NCBI RefSeq assembly: GCF_000429325.1
Contig: NZ_KE386885.1
Location: 647,958-711,957, forward strand
Direction of reading: 5' to 3'
Length of the DNA stretch: 64,000 nucleotides
Source: Fundidesulfovibrio putealis DSM 16056
GTDB taxonomy: Bacteria; Desulfobacterota; Desulfovibrionia; Desulfovibrionales; Desulfovibrionaceae
Part shown: in pieces, positions 36,701 through 44,957 of the stretch
Layout: each line of letters begins with the position of its first letter
Numbering within the stretch: the first letter of the stretch is position 1
Notes under the pieces: generated by a model
What the model was told of the DNA's origin: nothing
What the model saw: only the letters and a program-made list of their open reading frames with translations
Databases searched by the model: none
Program-made: the position numbers and the translations under genes

Positions 36701-38179
36701 ATGGTTTTCAGCTCCGCATCTTTTCTCTTTTATTTCCTCCCCTTGGTGCTACTGCTGTATTTTGCGGCCGCCCCTACGCTACGGCTGCGCAACCTGGTCC
36801 TCCTCGCGGCGAGCTTCGTGTTCTACGCCTGGGGCGAAGGCATATACACGGTAGTCATGGCCATCTCCATCCTGGCCAACTACTTCTTCGGCCTGTGGGT
36901 GCACAAGGCGCACGAGAACTCCTCCGCCAAGCTTCAGATCGGGCTGGCCATCGCCTTCAACATCACCCTGCTGGTGATCTTCAAGTATACCAACTTCATA
37001 GTGGACAACCTGAACCTCTATCTGGCGGAGCCCATGGGTCTTGGCCGGATAGAGATCGGCAAGGTCCACCTGCCCATCGGCGTCTCCTTCTTCACCTTCC
37101 ACTGCATCTCCTACCTGATGGACATCTACCGCAAGCAGACGCCGCCCAACGCGTCGCTGCCGCAGCTGTCCCTCTACGTGTCGCTTTTCCCGCAGCTGGT
37201 TGCCGGCCCCATCGTCCGCTACAAGGACATCGCCGACCAGCTCACCAAGCGCACCGTGAACGTTGAGCGCTTCGCCCACGGCGTAAACCGTTTCGTTGCG
37301 GGCCTTGGCAAGAAGGTGCTGATCGCCAACGTGCTGGCCCTGCCCGCCGACAAGATCTTCGCCATCCCGGCGGACCAGCTCACCACTCCGGTGGCCTGGC
37401 TGGGCGTGGTCTGTTACACGCTCCAGATTTATTTCGACTTCTCCGGCTACTCGGACATGGCCATCGGCCTGGCCCACATGTTCGGGTTCAAGTTCATGGA
37501 GAACTTCAACTACCCCTACATCTCCCGCAGTGTCCGCGAGTTCTGGCGGCGCTGGCACATCTCGCTCTCCACCTGGTACCGCGACTACCTGTACATCCCG
37601 CTGGGCGGCAACCGCGTGTCCAACGCGCGCGTCACCTTCAACCTTGTGCTGGTGTTCTTCCTGTGCGGCCTGTGGCACGGCGCGAGCTGGAGCTTCATCG
37701 TGTGGGGCCTGTACCACGGCTTCTTCCTGGGCCTTGAGCGCACCCGCTTCGGCAAGTGGCTGGACGGCTCCTGGCGGCCCATATCGCATGTGTACGCCAT
37801 CCTGGTGTTCATGGTGGGCTGGGTGTTCTTCCGGGCCGACAGCCTGGGGCAGGCCGAGGCTTTCCTGCGGGCCATGGCCGGTTTCGGCGGCGGCTCCGGG
37901 AAGGAGTGGCACGTGGGGCTGTTCCTGAACCCCAAGGTGGTCATCATGCTGGTGCTTGGCGTGATCGGCTCCATGCCCATCATCCCCTGGATCAGGGACT
38001 GGCGCCATCACAGGCTTGAGACCATGCACGCCAAGGGGCTCTCCCCGGCGGGCGGGATTCTGCTCGGAGCCGGCGTGGACGCGCTGGTCGGGCTGGTGGC
38101 CACTCCGGTGATCCTGCTGCTGGCGTGCATGTCGTTGGCCAGCGGGAGCCACAATCCATTCATCTACTTTCAGTTCTAG
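36701..38179 (+). CDS. MBOAT family O-acyltransferase (AlgI-like)
   Basis: 492 residues, polytopic. FDFSGYSDMAIGLAHMFGF, EFWRRWHISLSTWYRDYLYIPLGG and CGLWHGASWSFIVWG match AlgI closely; the last holds the catalytic His. It is followed 3 nt after its stop by an AlgJ/AlgX-like gene, the standard two-part O-acetylation module in which the MBOAT exports the acyl group and the SGNH-like partner transfers it to polysaccharide. The polymer is unknown; alginate synthesis genes are absent. Confidence 0.94.
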   Translation: MVFSSASFLFYFLPLVLLLYFAAAPTLRLRNLVLLAASFVFYAWGEGIYTVVMAISILANYFFGLWVHKAHENSSAKLQIGLAIAFNITLLVIFKYTNFIVDNLNLYLAEPMGLGRIEIGKVHLPIGVSFFTFHCISYLMDIYRKQTPPNASLPQLSLYVSLFPQLVAGPIVRYKDIADQLTKRTVNVERFAHGVNRFVAGLGKKVLIANVLALPADKIFAIPADQLTTPVAWLGVVCYTLQIYFDFSGYSDMAIGLAHMFGFKFMENFNYPYISRSVREFWRRWHISLSTWYRDYLYIPLGGNRVSNARVTFNLVLVFFLCGLWHGASWSFIVWGLYHGFFLGLERTRFGKWLDGSWRPISHVYAILVFMVGWVFFRADSLGQAEAFLRAMAGFGGGSGKEWHVGLFLNPKVVIMLVLGVIGSMPIIPWIRDWRHHRLETMHAKGLSPAGGILLGAGVDALVGLVATPVILLLACMSLASGSHNPFIYFQF

Positions 38180-38181
38180 GC

Positions 38182-39378
38182 ATGGAGCACTCTCCGGCAC
38201 GCAGGCTGACCCTGGCCGCAGCCATCCTGACGTCGACGGTGTTCGTCGCGGCCATCTGCATCCCGGCCACCGCCAACCTCTTCAAGATTAATCCTCCGGT
38301 GCCTCTCCAGGAGTCCGACCCCAACCCCATGCCCGTGCTGCAGTCGGACCTGGCCACGGTCGGGCAGGTGATCTACACGCTGCGGCGCAACTGGCTGGAC
38401 CGTAATTTCGGCCTGCGCAAGGTGCTGGTGCGCTGGCAGCAGCTTCTGGACGTGCGCGTGCTGGGGGCGTCCATGCCCAACGACTCCGTGCTGGCGGGCG
38501 ACGGCGACTGGCTCTATCTGGCTCAGGAGAACCCGCAGCTGAACGTCATCACCGACTACCGGGCCGTGAATCCTCTGACACAGGCGCAGCTCGCGACCTG
38601 GGTGTCGGTGTTCACCGCCAGGCGCGACTGGCTTGCGGCTCACGGCATCAAGTACATGGTGGTGGTGGCGCCCAACAAGGCCAGCATCTATCCGGAGCAC
38701 ATCCCCAGTCGCTTCAACCGGGCCAAGGACATCAACAAGATGGACCAGCTGGTGGGCGTGCTCGGCGGCGCGGGCATCGACATCGTGGATCTGCGCCCGG
38801 CCCTGCTGGAAGCCAAGGCCCAGGGACCGGCTTATTACCGCACCGACAGCCACTGGACGCCCTACGGCGCGTTCTTCGCCTACCAGGAGATCGCGCGCCG
38901 CCTGCAACGCTATTTCCCGGACATGCGCCCCGCCCCGCTCGAGAGTTTCGTCGTGGGCCGCAAGCCGGGTCTGCTGGGAGGCTTGTCCTACATGATCGCC
39001 ATGGGGGACCTCTACCAGGAAGATATCGTCCTGATTGAGCCGAAGTTCCAACGCAACGCCTTCGAGGTGTCCGGCAAGAAGGCGCAGCTCAACCATTTCC
39101 AGCCGCTCAGCGTCTATGAGAACCCGGACAAGTCCCTGCCCAGTGCGCTGGTGGTCCGCGATTCCTTCGTGCACGAGATCATCCCGTTCATGGCCGAGCA
39201 TTTTTCACGCATGTATTTCGTGTGGCCTTTCCCCACCGACGCCGTGCGGGTTCGCGGCTTCGACACCGAGGCCATTCTCCAGGAAAAGCCGGACATCGTC
39301 ATCGACGAGTTCGTGGAGCGTTACTTCACCCAGCCACCGCCGCCGTCGGCCCTCTCTTCCCTCCCGAGGCTGCCATGA
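38182..39378 (+). CDS. AlgJ/AlgX-like SGNH-type acetyltransferase partner
   Basis: 398 residues with an N-terminal signal anchor (about 10-28) and a periplasmic domain. The AlgX/AlgJ landmarks are YYRTDSHWTPYGAFFAYQEI, holding the Asp-x-His pair, and LVVRDSFVHEIIPFM with the probable Ser nucleophile. KYMVVVAPNKASIYPEHIP is another family block. It receives acyl groups from the adjacent MBOAT. The stop overlaps the next gene's start (ATGA), though that gene is functionally unrelated. Confidence 0.87.
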   Translation: MEHSPARRLTLAAAILTSTVFVAAICIPATANLFKINPPVPLQESDPNPMPVLQSDLATVGQVIYTLRRNWLDRNFGLRKVLVRWQQLLDVRVLGASMPNDSVLAGDGDWLYLAQENPQLNVITDYRAVNPLTQAQLATWVSVFTARRDWLAAHGIKYMVVVAPNKASIYPEHIPSRFNRAKDINKMDQLVGVLGGAGIDIVDLRPALLEAKAQGPAYYRTDSHWTPYGAFFAYQEIARRLQRYFPDMRPAPLESFVVGRKPGLLGGLSYMIAMGDLYQEDIVLIEPKFQRNAFEVSGKKAQLNHFQPLSVYENPDKSLPSALVVRDSFVHEIIPFMAEHFSRMYFVWPFPTDAVRVRGFDTEAILQEKPDIVIDEFVERYFTQPPPPSALSSLPRLP

Positions 39379-40046
39379 CCACCCCCTTCGAGCCGCCGCG
39401 CGCCCTGTTGCCTGAAGAATTCGCCGAACTTCCCCAGGCCCGCTTCGAGGGCGACGTGCTGGTAGTGGAAACCGTTCAGGACGCCCTGGATGCGCTGAAG
39501 CGCCTGGAAGGCGTCCCGGTGCTCGGCTTCGATACCGAGACCCGGCCCACGTTCAAACGCGGGGTGAGTTACTCGCCGTCGCTGGTGCAGCTGGCCGGGG
39601 ACAACACCGTGGTGCTCCTGCGCGCGAGCGCATTCGGAGCCTGGGAGGCACTTGCCGGGGTGCTGGGAGACGCTGGAAGGGTCAAGGCGGGAGTGGCCGT
39701 GCGCGACGACCTGACCGGGCTTGGCAAGATCGGTCCGGTATCGCCCAAGGGGTTCGAGGATGTGGGGGAGTGGGCCAGAAAGTTCGGCTGGCCCGTGACT
39801 GGTCTTCGCAACCTGGCTGCCGCGCTTCTGGGGGTGCGGGTGTCGAAGAAGGCCCGGCTCACCAATTGGGAGGCCAAGACCCTGAGCGCCGCCCAGATCT
39901 GCTATGCGGCCACGGACGCCTGGGTCAGCCGGGAGCTCTACCTTGCCATGCGCGGGTTCAAGATAAAGCCCAGGAAAAAGGATTCGGCAAAAAAGGATTC
40001 GCCCGGACGCGCTGTGCCGGGTGACCGGCAGTGCCCCGGATCCTAG
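39375..40046 (+). CDS. 3'-5' exonuclease domain protein (RNase D/WRN-like)
   Basis: 223 residues, a DEDDy-type exonuclease. Motif I is LGFDTETRP, motif II lies around AGVAVRDDLTGL, and motif III is CYAATDAWVSRELY, which includes the catalytic Tyr-x3-Asp. There is no HRDC domain, so it is shorter than RNase D and resembles stand-alone WRN-exonuclease-like proteins. The tail is Lys-rich (KPRKKDSAKKDS). RNA or DNA substrate cannot be told from sequence. Confidence 0.88.
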   Translation: MTTPFEPPRALLPEEFAELPQARFEGDVLVVETVQDALDALKRLEGVPVLGFDTETRPTFKRGVSYSPSLVQLAGDNTVVLLRASAFGAWEALAGVLGDAGRVKAGVAVRDDLTGLGKIGPVSPKGFEDVGEWARKFGWPVTGLRNLAAALLGVRVSKKARLTNWEAKTLSAAQICYAATDAWVSRELYLAMRGFKIKPRKKDSAKKDSPGRAVPGDRQCPGS

Positions 40047-40402
40047 TCGATGGTCTCGGGGATTGATCGCGCGTTTGGCGAATCCTGAGGGGCGCTCATT
40101 CGCCCGCTATGGGCATGCCGGTTAACGATCAACACCCTCCGTTTCGGTGGACAGGCCTGCCGAAGACCGCCTTCGGCATTGATTCCCTCATACTCGCACC
40201 CTGTTCCGCTGCAAGAAAAAAAACACAAGATCATTCCGCAGGTTAGCAGTCAGCATCCAAGAAATGCTGTGATTGTGACGATTTGAATGCTGAAAAAAGT
40301 TTCAGTATTCCCGGTCTGGCCGCCTTTCGCCGCTAAATCGCCATAAAAGCGCGTGATTTCGGCGCGCTTGCCCTTGACCTGCGCCGCAGGTACTATGCCC
40401 CC
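40047..40402. other. 356-bp intergenic region
   Basis: No gene is supported. It holds a poly-A tract (about 40216-40223), a short imperfect palindrome CTGAAA-AAAG-TTTCAG at 40294-40309, a stem AAGCGCG/CGCGCTT near 40348-40370, and TTGACC about 23 nt before the hydrolase ATG, too close for a normal -35 box. The promoter of the hydrolase is probably in the A/T-richer stretch 40240-40350 but I cannot place it. Confidence 0.5.
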
Positions 40403-41185
40403 ATGGACTATTCCCGCGTCACGCTGGATGACGGCGTCAGCTTGTCCGTTTACGAGAGCGGCAAGCGGGGCATCCCGCTTCTCTTCATTCACGGATGCAG
40501 CTGCGACCACACCTTCCTGGCCCCCCAGATAGAGCACTTCGAGGAGCAGCGCCGGGTGTTCGCCCTGGACCTGCGCGGCCACGGGGCCAGCGACAAGCCC
40601 GAGGGCGATTATACTTTCGCGCGGCTGGCGGATGACCTCGCTGAGGTCGCGCAGAAGCGCGACTGGCCGCCCGTTGTGGCAGTGGGGCACAGCATGGGCG
40701 GCATGGTGGCCCTGGAACTGGCCATGCGCCATCCCGGACTGGTGGCGGCGGTCGCCTGCCTGGACTCCACCGTGCTCACTCCTCCGGGGAGGCCCACCCG
40801 CATGCATTCGCTGTTGGAGGGGCTGCGCTCGTCTGCCTGGGAAGGGTACTTCCGGCGATATTTCGAGTCGTCCTTCGAACCCGAGGATGATCCGGAGCGC
40901 AAGCAGGCCATACTGGTTCGCATGCTGGCCACCCCGCAGCACGTGGTGGTCAGCATCTTCGAGCAGTGGCGGCTGGCCGACGGCGCGGCGGCGGCCCGGG
41001 CCTGCCGCGTGCCGTTTTTGTACGTGGCCTCGTCACGTCCCCGCATGGACGTGGCCCAGCTGCGCGAACTCTGCCCGCAACTGGTGGCGGCGCAGGTGGC
41101 GGGCTCGGGCCATTTCCTGACCCTGGAGGTCCCGGATCAGGTCAACGCCATGCTGGAGCGGTTTCTGGGGATAAGCGGTCTATAA
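40403..41185 (+). CDS. Alpha/beta hydrolase
   Basis: 260 residues. The oxyanion region is FIHGCSCDHTF, the nucleophile elbow is GHSMGG, and the catalytic His is in GSGHFLTLEVPDQVN. DLRGHGASDKP is the usual block after strand 4. The substrate is unknown; the cap region is short. Stands alone, convergent with cmk, whose stop lies 6 bases before this gene ends. Confidence 0.9.
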   Translation: MDYSRVTLDDGVSLSVYESGKRGIPLLFIHGCSCDHTFLAPQIEHFEEQRRVFALDLRGHGASDKPEGDYTFARLADDLAEVAQKRDWPPVVAVGHSMGGMVALELAMRHPGLVAAVACLDSTVLTPPGRPTRMHSLLEGLRSSAWEGYFRRYFESSFEPEDDPERKQAILVRMLATPQHVVVSIFEQWRLADGAAAARACRVPFLYVASSRPRMDVAQLRELCPQLVAAQVAGSGHFLTLEVPDQVNAMLERFLGISGL

Positions 41186-41875
41186 GACGTGGGGCTTGCG
41201 CCGGATCTCGTCCATGATGCGGGTGAAGACCTGCTCCAGGTTCAGCTTTGACGTGTCGATGATGATGGCGTCCGGGGCTGGGGCCAGGGGAGCTATGGCG
41301 CGGTTTCGGTCCAGGTCGTCGCGCTGGCGGATGGACTGCTCGATGGTGTCCAGGTCGGCGCTCTGGCCCATGGCCCGCAGCTGATCCGCCCGGCGCTGCG
41401 CCCGCACGCGGGGGTCGGCGTCCAGGAAGAACTTGTGGCGCGCCTTCGGGAACACCACGCTGCCCATGTCGCGCCCTTCGGCCACCAGGGATGTCCGGAC
41501 GCTTATGGCCCGCTGCGCCGCCTTCTGGTATTCGCGGATTTCACTCCTGGAGGCCACCCGGGAGGCCCACATCCCCACCTGCTCCGTGCGCACCTCGTCG
41601 CCCACGGGCATCCCGTCGCAGAAGAGGACAGAATCCTCGCCCACGCCTTCCAGGCCGAAGGTCATGGCCGCCAGTTTCCGGGCCAGTTGGGGGCCGGGCA
41701 CGTCCCAGGCCCCTTCGCCGAGTTTCAGGGCTGTGACCCTGAACATGGCGCCCGTGTCCAGATAGGCTATCCCCAGGGCCTGGGCCACTTTCCTGGCTAG
41801 GCTGGTCTTGCCGACCCCGGCTGGTCCGTCCAGGGTGACGATGAAATGATCATGCACCGGATGCACCTGCTTCAC
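41180..41875 (-). CDS. cmk: Cytidylate kinase
   Basis: Up to 231 residues. P-loop GPAGVGKTS, the CMP-binding block YLDTGAMFR and the lid AEGRDMGSVVFP with the QRR/RRADQLR region are present. It phosphorylates CMP and dCMP. The longest reading starts at the GTG at 41875, overlapping hisC by 26 bases; GTG codons at 41866 and 41857 are also possible, and 41857 has an AGG at better spacing. Some homologues of this branch were once taken for (d)CMP kinase fusions; no fusion here. Confidence 0.93.
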   Translation of the reverse strand: MKQVHPVHDHFIVTLDGPAGVGKTSLARKVAQALGIAYLDTGAMFRVTALKLGEGAWDVPGPQLARKLAAMTFGLEGVGEDSVLFCDGMPVGDEVRTEQVGMWASRVASRSEIREYQKAAQRAISVRTSLVAEGRDMGSVVFPKARHKFFLDADPRVRAQRRADQLRAMGQSADLDTIEQSIRQRDDLDRNRAIAPLAPAPDAIIIDTSKLNLEQVFTRIMDEIRRKPHVL

Positions 41876-43013
41876 CCGGAGCCAACGCCTCCTCGAAGGC
41901 CTTGATGAAGGCCTTGTTCTCCGGTTCGCTGCCGATGCTCACGCGAAGCGAGTCGGGCAGGCCGTAGCTGGCCAGGGGACGTATGATCACGCCTTTGGAC
42001 AGCAACGCCTCGAACACGGCCTTGGCGGGCGCGGGCGGGGTGAACAGCAGGAAGTTGGCCTGGGAGGGCGCCACAACGCAGCCCAGGCGGGTCAGCTCGC
42101 TGGTCAGCCAGTCGCGGCCTACGCGCACGGTCTCCAGGGTGGCCTGCCGGAAGTGCAGGTCCTCCAGGGCGGCGATGCCTGCTGCCTCGGCCAGCAGGTT
42201 CACGCTGAAGGGCAGGCGAACGCGCAGGAGCAGGTCGGCCAGCCACTCGGGCATGACTCCGAAACCCAGACGCAGCCCGGCCAGCCCGTAGAGCTTGGAG
42301 AAGGTGCGCAGCACCACCACGTTGGGCAGGCTCCCCAGGCGGCTCATCACCGAGTACTCCTCTTCGGGCTGCGCGAACTCCACATAGGCCTCGTCCACCA
42401 CCAGCAGGGCGCGCGGCGGCAGGGCCTTGGCCAGATAGGTCAGCTCGGCGGCGCGCACCGCATGCCCGGAGGGATTGTCCGGGTTGGTGACGAACACCAG
42501 GGCGGTGTTGTCGTCGCACAGGTCCAGGAGGGCCTGGAAGGGGAAGCTGAAGTCCGGGCCCAGGCGGGTCTGGCGCAGCTCCACGCCGCAGAGCTTGGCC
42601 TGGAGGCGGTAGATGCTGAAGCACGGGTCGAAGGCCACCACGTTGTCCAGGCCGGGCCTGGCCTTGACGCGCAGGAGCAGGTCGATGATCTCGTCCGAGC
42701 CGTTGCCCGGCACCACGCACGATGCAGGCACGCCGTGGTGGGCGGCGATGGCCGCCACAAGCTTGGGGTTGCCCGACTGCGGGTAGCGGAAGGCCGTCTC
42801 GGCGCGGCGCGCCAGGACGCGCTGGACCAGCGGCGAGGCTCCCAGGGGGTTCTCGTTGCTGGCCAGCTTGATGACGCCCGGAAGCTTGAAGCGCTCCTTG
42901 ATCTCATCGATGGAAAGGCCGGGAGAATAGGGCGTGAACTCCAGAATCTCCGGCCTCAAGGTGTCTTTGGGAGTCTTTGGGGGAGTCATCGGGGTATCCG
43001 TTGGGGAATGCAT
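41850..43013 (-). CDS. hisC: Histidinol-phosphate aminotransferase
   Basis: 387 residues, PLP fold type I. SNENPLGASP, NGSDEIIDLLL, FVTNPDNPSG, VDEAYVEFA and the PLP-lysine motif TFSKLYGLAGLRLG are all in place, as is the phosphate-binding Arg in SLRVSIG. It makes histidinol phosphate; related enzymes also act on aromatic keto acids. No other his gene is adjacent. An internal ATG at 42989 is an alternative start. It overlaps cmk. Confidence 0.93.
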   Translation of the reverse strand: MHSPTDTPMTPPKTPKDTLRPEILEFTPYSPGLSIDEIKERFKLPGVIKLASNENPLGASPLVQRVLARRAETAFRYPQSGNPKLVAAIAAHHGVPASCVVPGNGSDEIIDLLLRVKARPGLDNVVAFDPCFSIYRLQAKLCGVELRQTRLGPDFSFPFQALLDLCDDNTALVFVTNPDNPSGHAVRAAELTYLAKALPPRALLVVDEAYVEFAQPEEEYSVMSRLGSLPNVVVLRTFSKLYGLAGLRLGFGVMPEWLADLLLRVRLPFSVNLLAEAAGIAALEDLHFRQATLETVRVGRDWLTSELTRLGCVVAPSQANFLLFTPPAPAKAVFEALLSKGVIIRPLASYGLPDSLRVSIGSEPENKAFIKAFEEALAPGEAGASGA

Positions 43014-43019
43014 CGGTCC

Positions 43020-43481
43020 TTAATCCTTGTCGTCTGAACTGGGCTCGGGGCGGATGGTGAGCACCGGGCAGGTGGAGCTCTTGACCACCTTTTCGGCCAC
43101 GGAGCCGAACAGGATGCGGTCTATGCCGGTGCGCCCGTGGGTGCCCATGATGATGAGGTCCGCGTTTTCGTCCTCGGCCATGTTGAGGATTTCCTCGGCG
43201 GGATAGCCCACCAGGACCTTGCCCTCAGCGTCGGCGCCTGCGAAGTGGGTCTCCAGGTAGGTCTGCATGCTGGTGTCCGCGCCCGCCACGATCTCGCCCA
43301 CGAAGGACTCGATGGAGCTCGGCGGCACGTGGAAGCCTACGTACTGCGAGAGCGACGGGGCCACGTACACGCACAGGAGCTTGGCTCCGGTGCAGCGGGC
43401 CAGGGTCTTGGCGTAATCGGCCAGTTTGGGGCTCTGATCGGAAAAATCGACTGCGCACAGAATCTTCTTGAACTCGGCCAT
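43020..43481 (-). CDS. Universal stress protein (UspA family)
   Basis: 153 residues, one Usp domain. The nucleotide-binding motif GTHGRTG-x8-GS is near the C terminus (GTHGRTGIDRILFGSVAEKV), so it is probably the ATP-binding type. Start at 43481 follows GGAGG; a longer in-frame reading lacks family similarity. Six bases separate it from hisC, so the two may be cotranscribed with cmk. Confidence 0.93.
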   Translation of the reverse strand: MAEFKKILCAVDFSDQSPKLADYAKTLARCTGAKLLCVYVAPSLSQYVGFHVPPSSIESFVGEIVAGADTSMQTYLETHFAGADAEGKVLVGYPAEEILNMAEDENADLIIMGTHGRTGIDRILFGSVAEKVVKSSTCPVLTIRPEPSSDDKD

Positions 43482-43692
43482 GGCCGCCTCCAATGATTTC
43501 ACGTTGTCCGGGAAGCCAATGTAGCCAACGGGGGCAAGAATAGACAAGGGGTTTCCTGTGTACTAGAAAAAGGAAAGAATCCCGAGCGGGGTCAACGCCG
43601 TGAACGGCCTCTGCCTGGAGGCCCGGAAAAAACTTCCCTGCCGGGATATTTACAATCTCTTTTATTTCAGCTGATTACGCTGGACGCGCTCT

Positions 43693-43708
43693 TGGCAGGA
43701 CCTTTGCT
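43693..43708 (+). promoter_or_regulatory. Sigma-54 promoter
   Basis: TGGCAGGACCTTTGCT matches the consensus TGGCACRNNNNTTGCW at all but one defined position, with exact GG-to-GC spacing. It is 35 nt before the ATG at 43743. Confidence 0.85.
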
Positions 43709-43742
43709 ATGAAAGGCCCGAGGAAAACGTCAGGGCGAGGAG

Positions 43743-44234
43743 ATGCAGCCTATGAAGATCCAAACCGACCAGATCGCCTCTCTTCAGCAGACGGGCAAGG
43801 CCCAGACGGCCAAGTCCGCCTCGGCCACGAACTTCGGCGAGCTTCTGGCCAAAGAGGTCGACGGCGGCCAGCAGACGGCCAGGACCGGCTCCCTGCCTCC
43901 ATTGGCGGGCGTGGGCGGGCTGGCTCAGGCCATGGCCACGCAGGCGGCGGAGCAGGTTGCCGACGTGGGAAGCGAAAGGCAGGCGGTCATGGAAAATGTG
44001 GACGGCATTCTCAACCAGTGGGAAAAATATTCCGGCCAGTTGGCCAGCGGGTCCAGCGCCCAGCTGCGCCAGGCGTACGGAACCCTTGAAAACATCCAGA
44101 CCGGCGTGAAAAAGCTCAAGGACGAGCATCCCGGCCTGGACGGGCACAGCCCGCAACTGTCGTCTCTGGTCAACGAACTGGAAGTCATGACCGTGACGGA
44201 AAAGATCAAGTTCAACCGGGGCGACTACCTGTAA
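43743..44234 (+). CDS. Protein of unknown function under sigma-54 control
   Basis: 163 residues, soluble. The N terminus (IQTDQIASLQQTGKAQTAKSASATNFGELLAKEV) resembles the disordered starts of FliK- and rod-type secreted flagellar proteins. The C-terminal 90 residues are helical with a heptad-like pattern (ERQAVMENVDGILNQWEKYSGQL). The sigma-54 promoter just upstream fits a motility or nitrogen regulon. No flagellar gene is adjacent. The family is not recognised; a flagellar role is inference only. Confidence 0.7.
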   Translation: MQPMKIQTDQIASLQQTGKAQTAKSASATNFGELLAKEVDGGQQTARTGSLPPLAGVGGLAQAMATQAAEQVADVGSERQAVMENVDGILNQWEKYSGQLASGSSAQLRQAYGTLENIQTGVKKLKDEHPGLDGHSPQLSSLVNELEVMTVTEKIKFNRGDYL

Positions 44235-44271
44235 GCCGGGCTCGCCCCAGCCCTGACGGCTTCGCTGCGGA

Positions 44272-44937
44272 TCAGCCGGAGGCTCCGAATTCCCCAAGCG
44301 GGAGGTAACGGGGCCCCGGCTGGCCGGCGCGGACATTCTCCGCCGGACCTTCCGGCGTCCCTTCTCCCAGAGCTCCCCCCAGATACGACCGCCACAGCAC
44401 GAACCGGTCCATGACCACCTGCGGCCAGTTCGCCCCCTGCACTTCGCCAAGCGGGCGCTTCCAGTCAGCGCCAGGCCGCGAGGAGCGGATGCGGGCCAGG
44501 GTGAGGTGCGCCGCGAAGGGGCGCGCGTCCTGGCCCAGTCCGAAGGAGGCCAGGGCGTCCTTCACGGCCCAGGCCAGCTCCCGACAGGGCCTCCCGCCTT
44601 CGGCTGCGCCTACCCAGAACACGCGCGGGCACTCCGGCGAGGGAAAGAATCCTCCGCCCCCGGCCATGAAGGGAAAGGCCTCCCAGCGCACCGACGCCAG
44701 GGCGGCGCACAGGTCCGGGACGATATTGAGGGGCACGTCGCCCAGGAAGGCCAGGGTCAGGTGCCAGTTGCCGGGTTTTGTCCAGGAGCAGGTTCCGGGA
44801 ACCAGGGGGGCAAGCGTGCGGATCAGTCCGGCCAGACCCTGCTGGTAGGACTCGGGCAGGGGCAGGCCCACGAACAGGCGGGCGCTTCCCGCGCCCGCGC
44901 GTCCCGCTTCTGCCGGATTGTCGTGAGCGTGTGTCAT
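44272..44937 (-). CDS. thpR: RNA 2',3'-cyclic phosphodiesterase (2H superfamily, ThpR)
   Basis: 221 residues. Two HxTx motifs, HLTLAFLG near residue 59 and HLTLARI near 144, form the 2H active site. RLFVGLPLP is the usual first strand. It opens 2',3'-cyclic phosphates on RNA ends. The last 30 residues are Gly/Pro-rich and unusual. It lies 20 nt downstream of the ADH-synthase-like gene on the same strand. Confidence 0.9.
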   Translation of the reverse strand: MTHAHDNPAEAGRAGAGSARLFVGLPLPESYQQGLAGLIRTLAPLVPGTCSWTKPGNWHLTLAFLGDVPLNIVPDLCAALASVRWEAFPFMAGGGGFFPSPECPRVFWVGAAEGGRPCRELAWAVKDALASFGLGQDARPFAAHLTLARIRSSRPGADWKRPLGEVQGANWPQVVMDRFVLWRSYLGGALGEGTPEGPAENVRAGQPGPRYLPLGEFGASG

Positions 44938-44957
44938 TGTTGGGACGGCTCTTGCCG

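Noticed and set aside
40294-40309. CTGAAA-AAAG-TTTCAG as a LexA-type operator
   Set aside because: Half-site sequence and spacing do not match a LexA box that I know for this group, and the neighbouring hydrolase is not an SOS gene.
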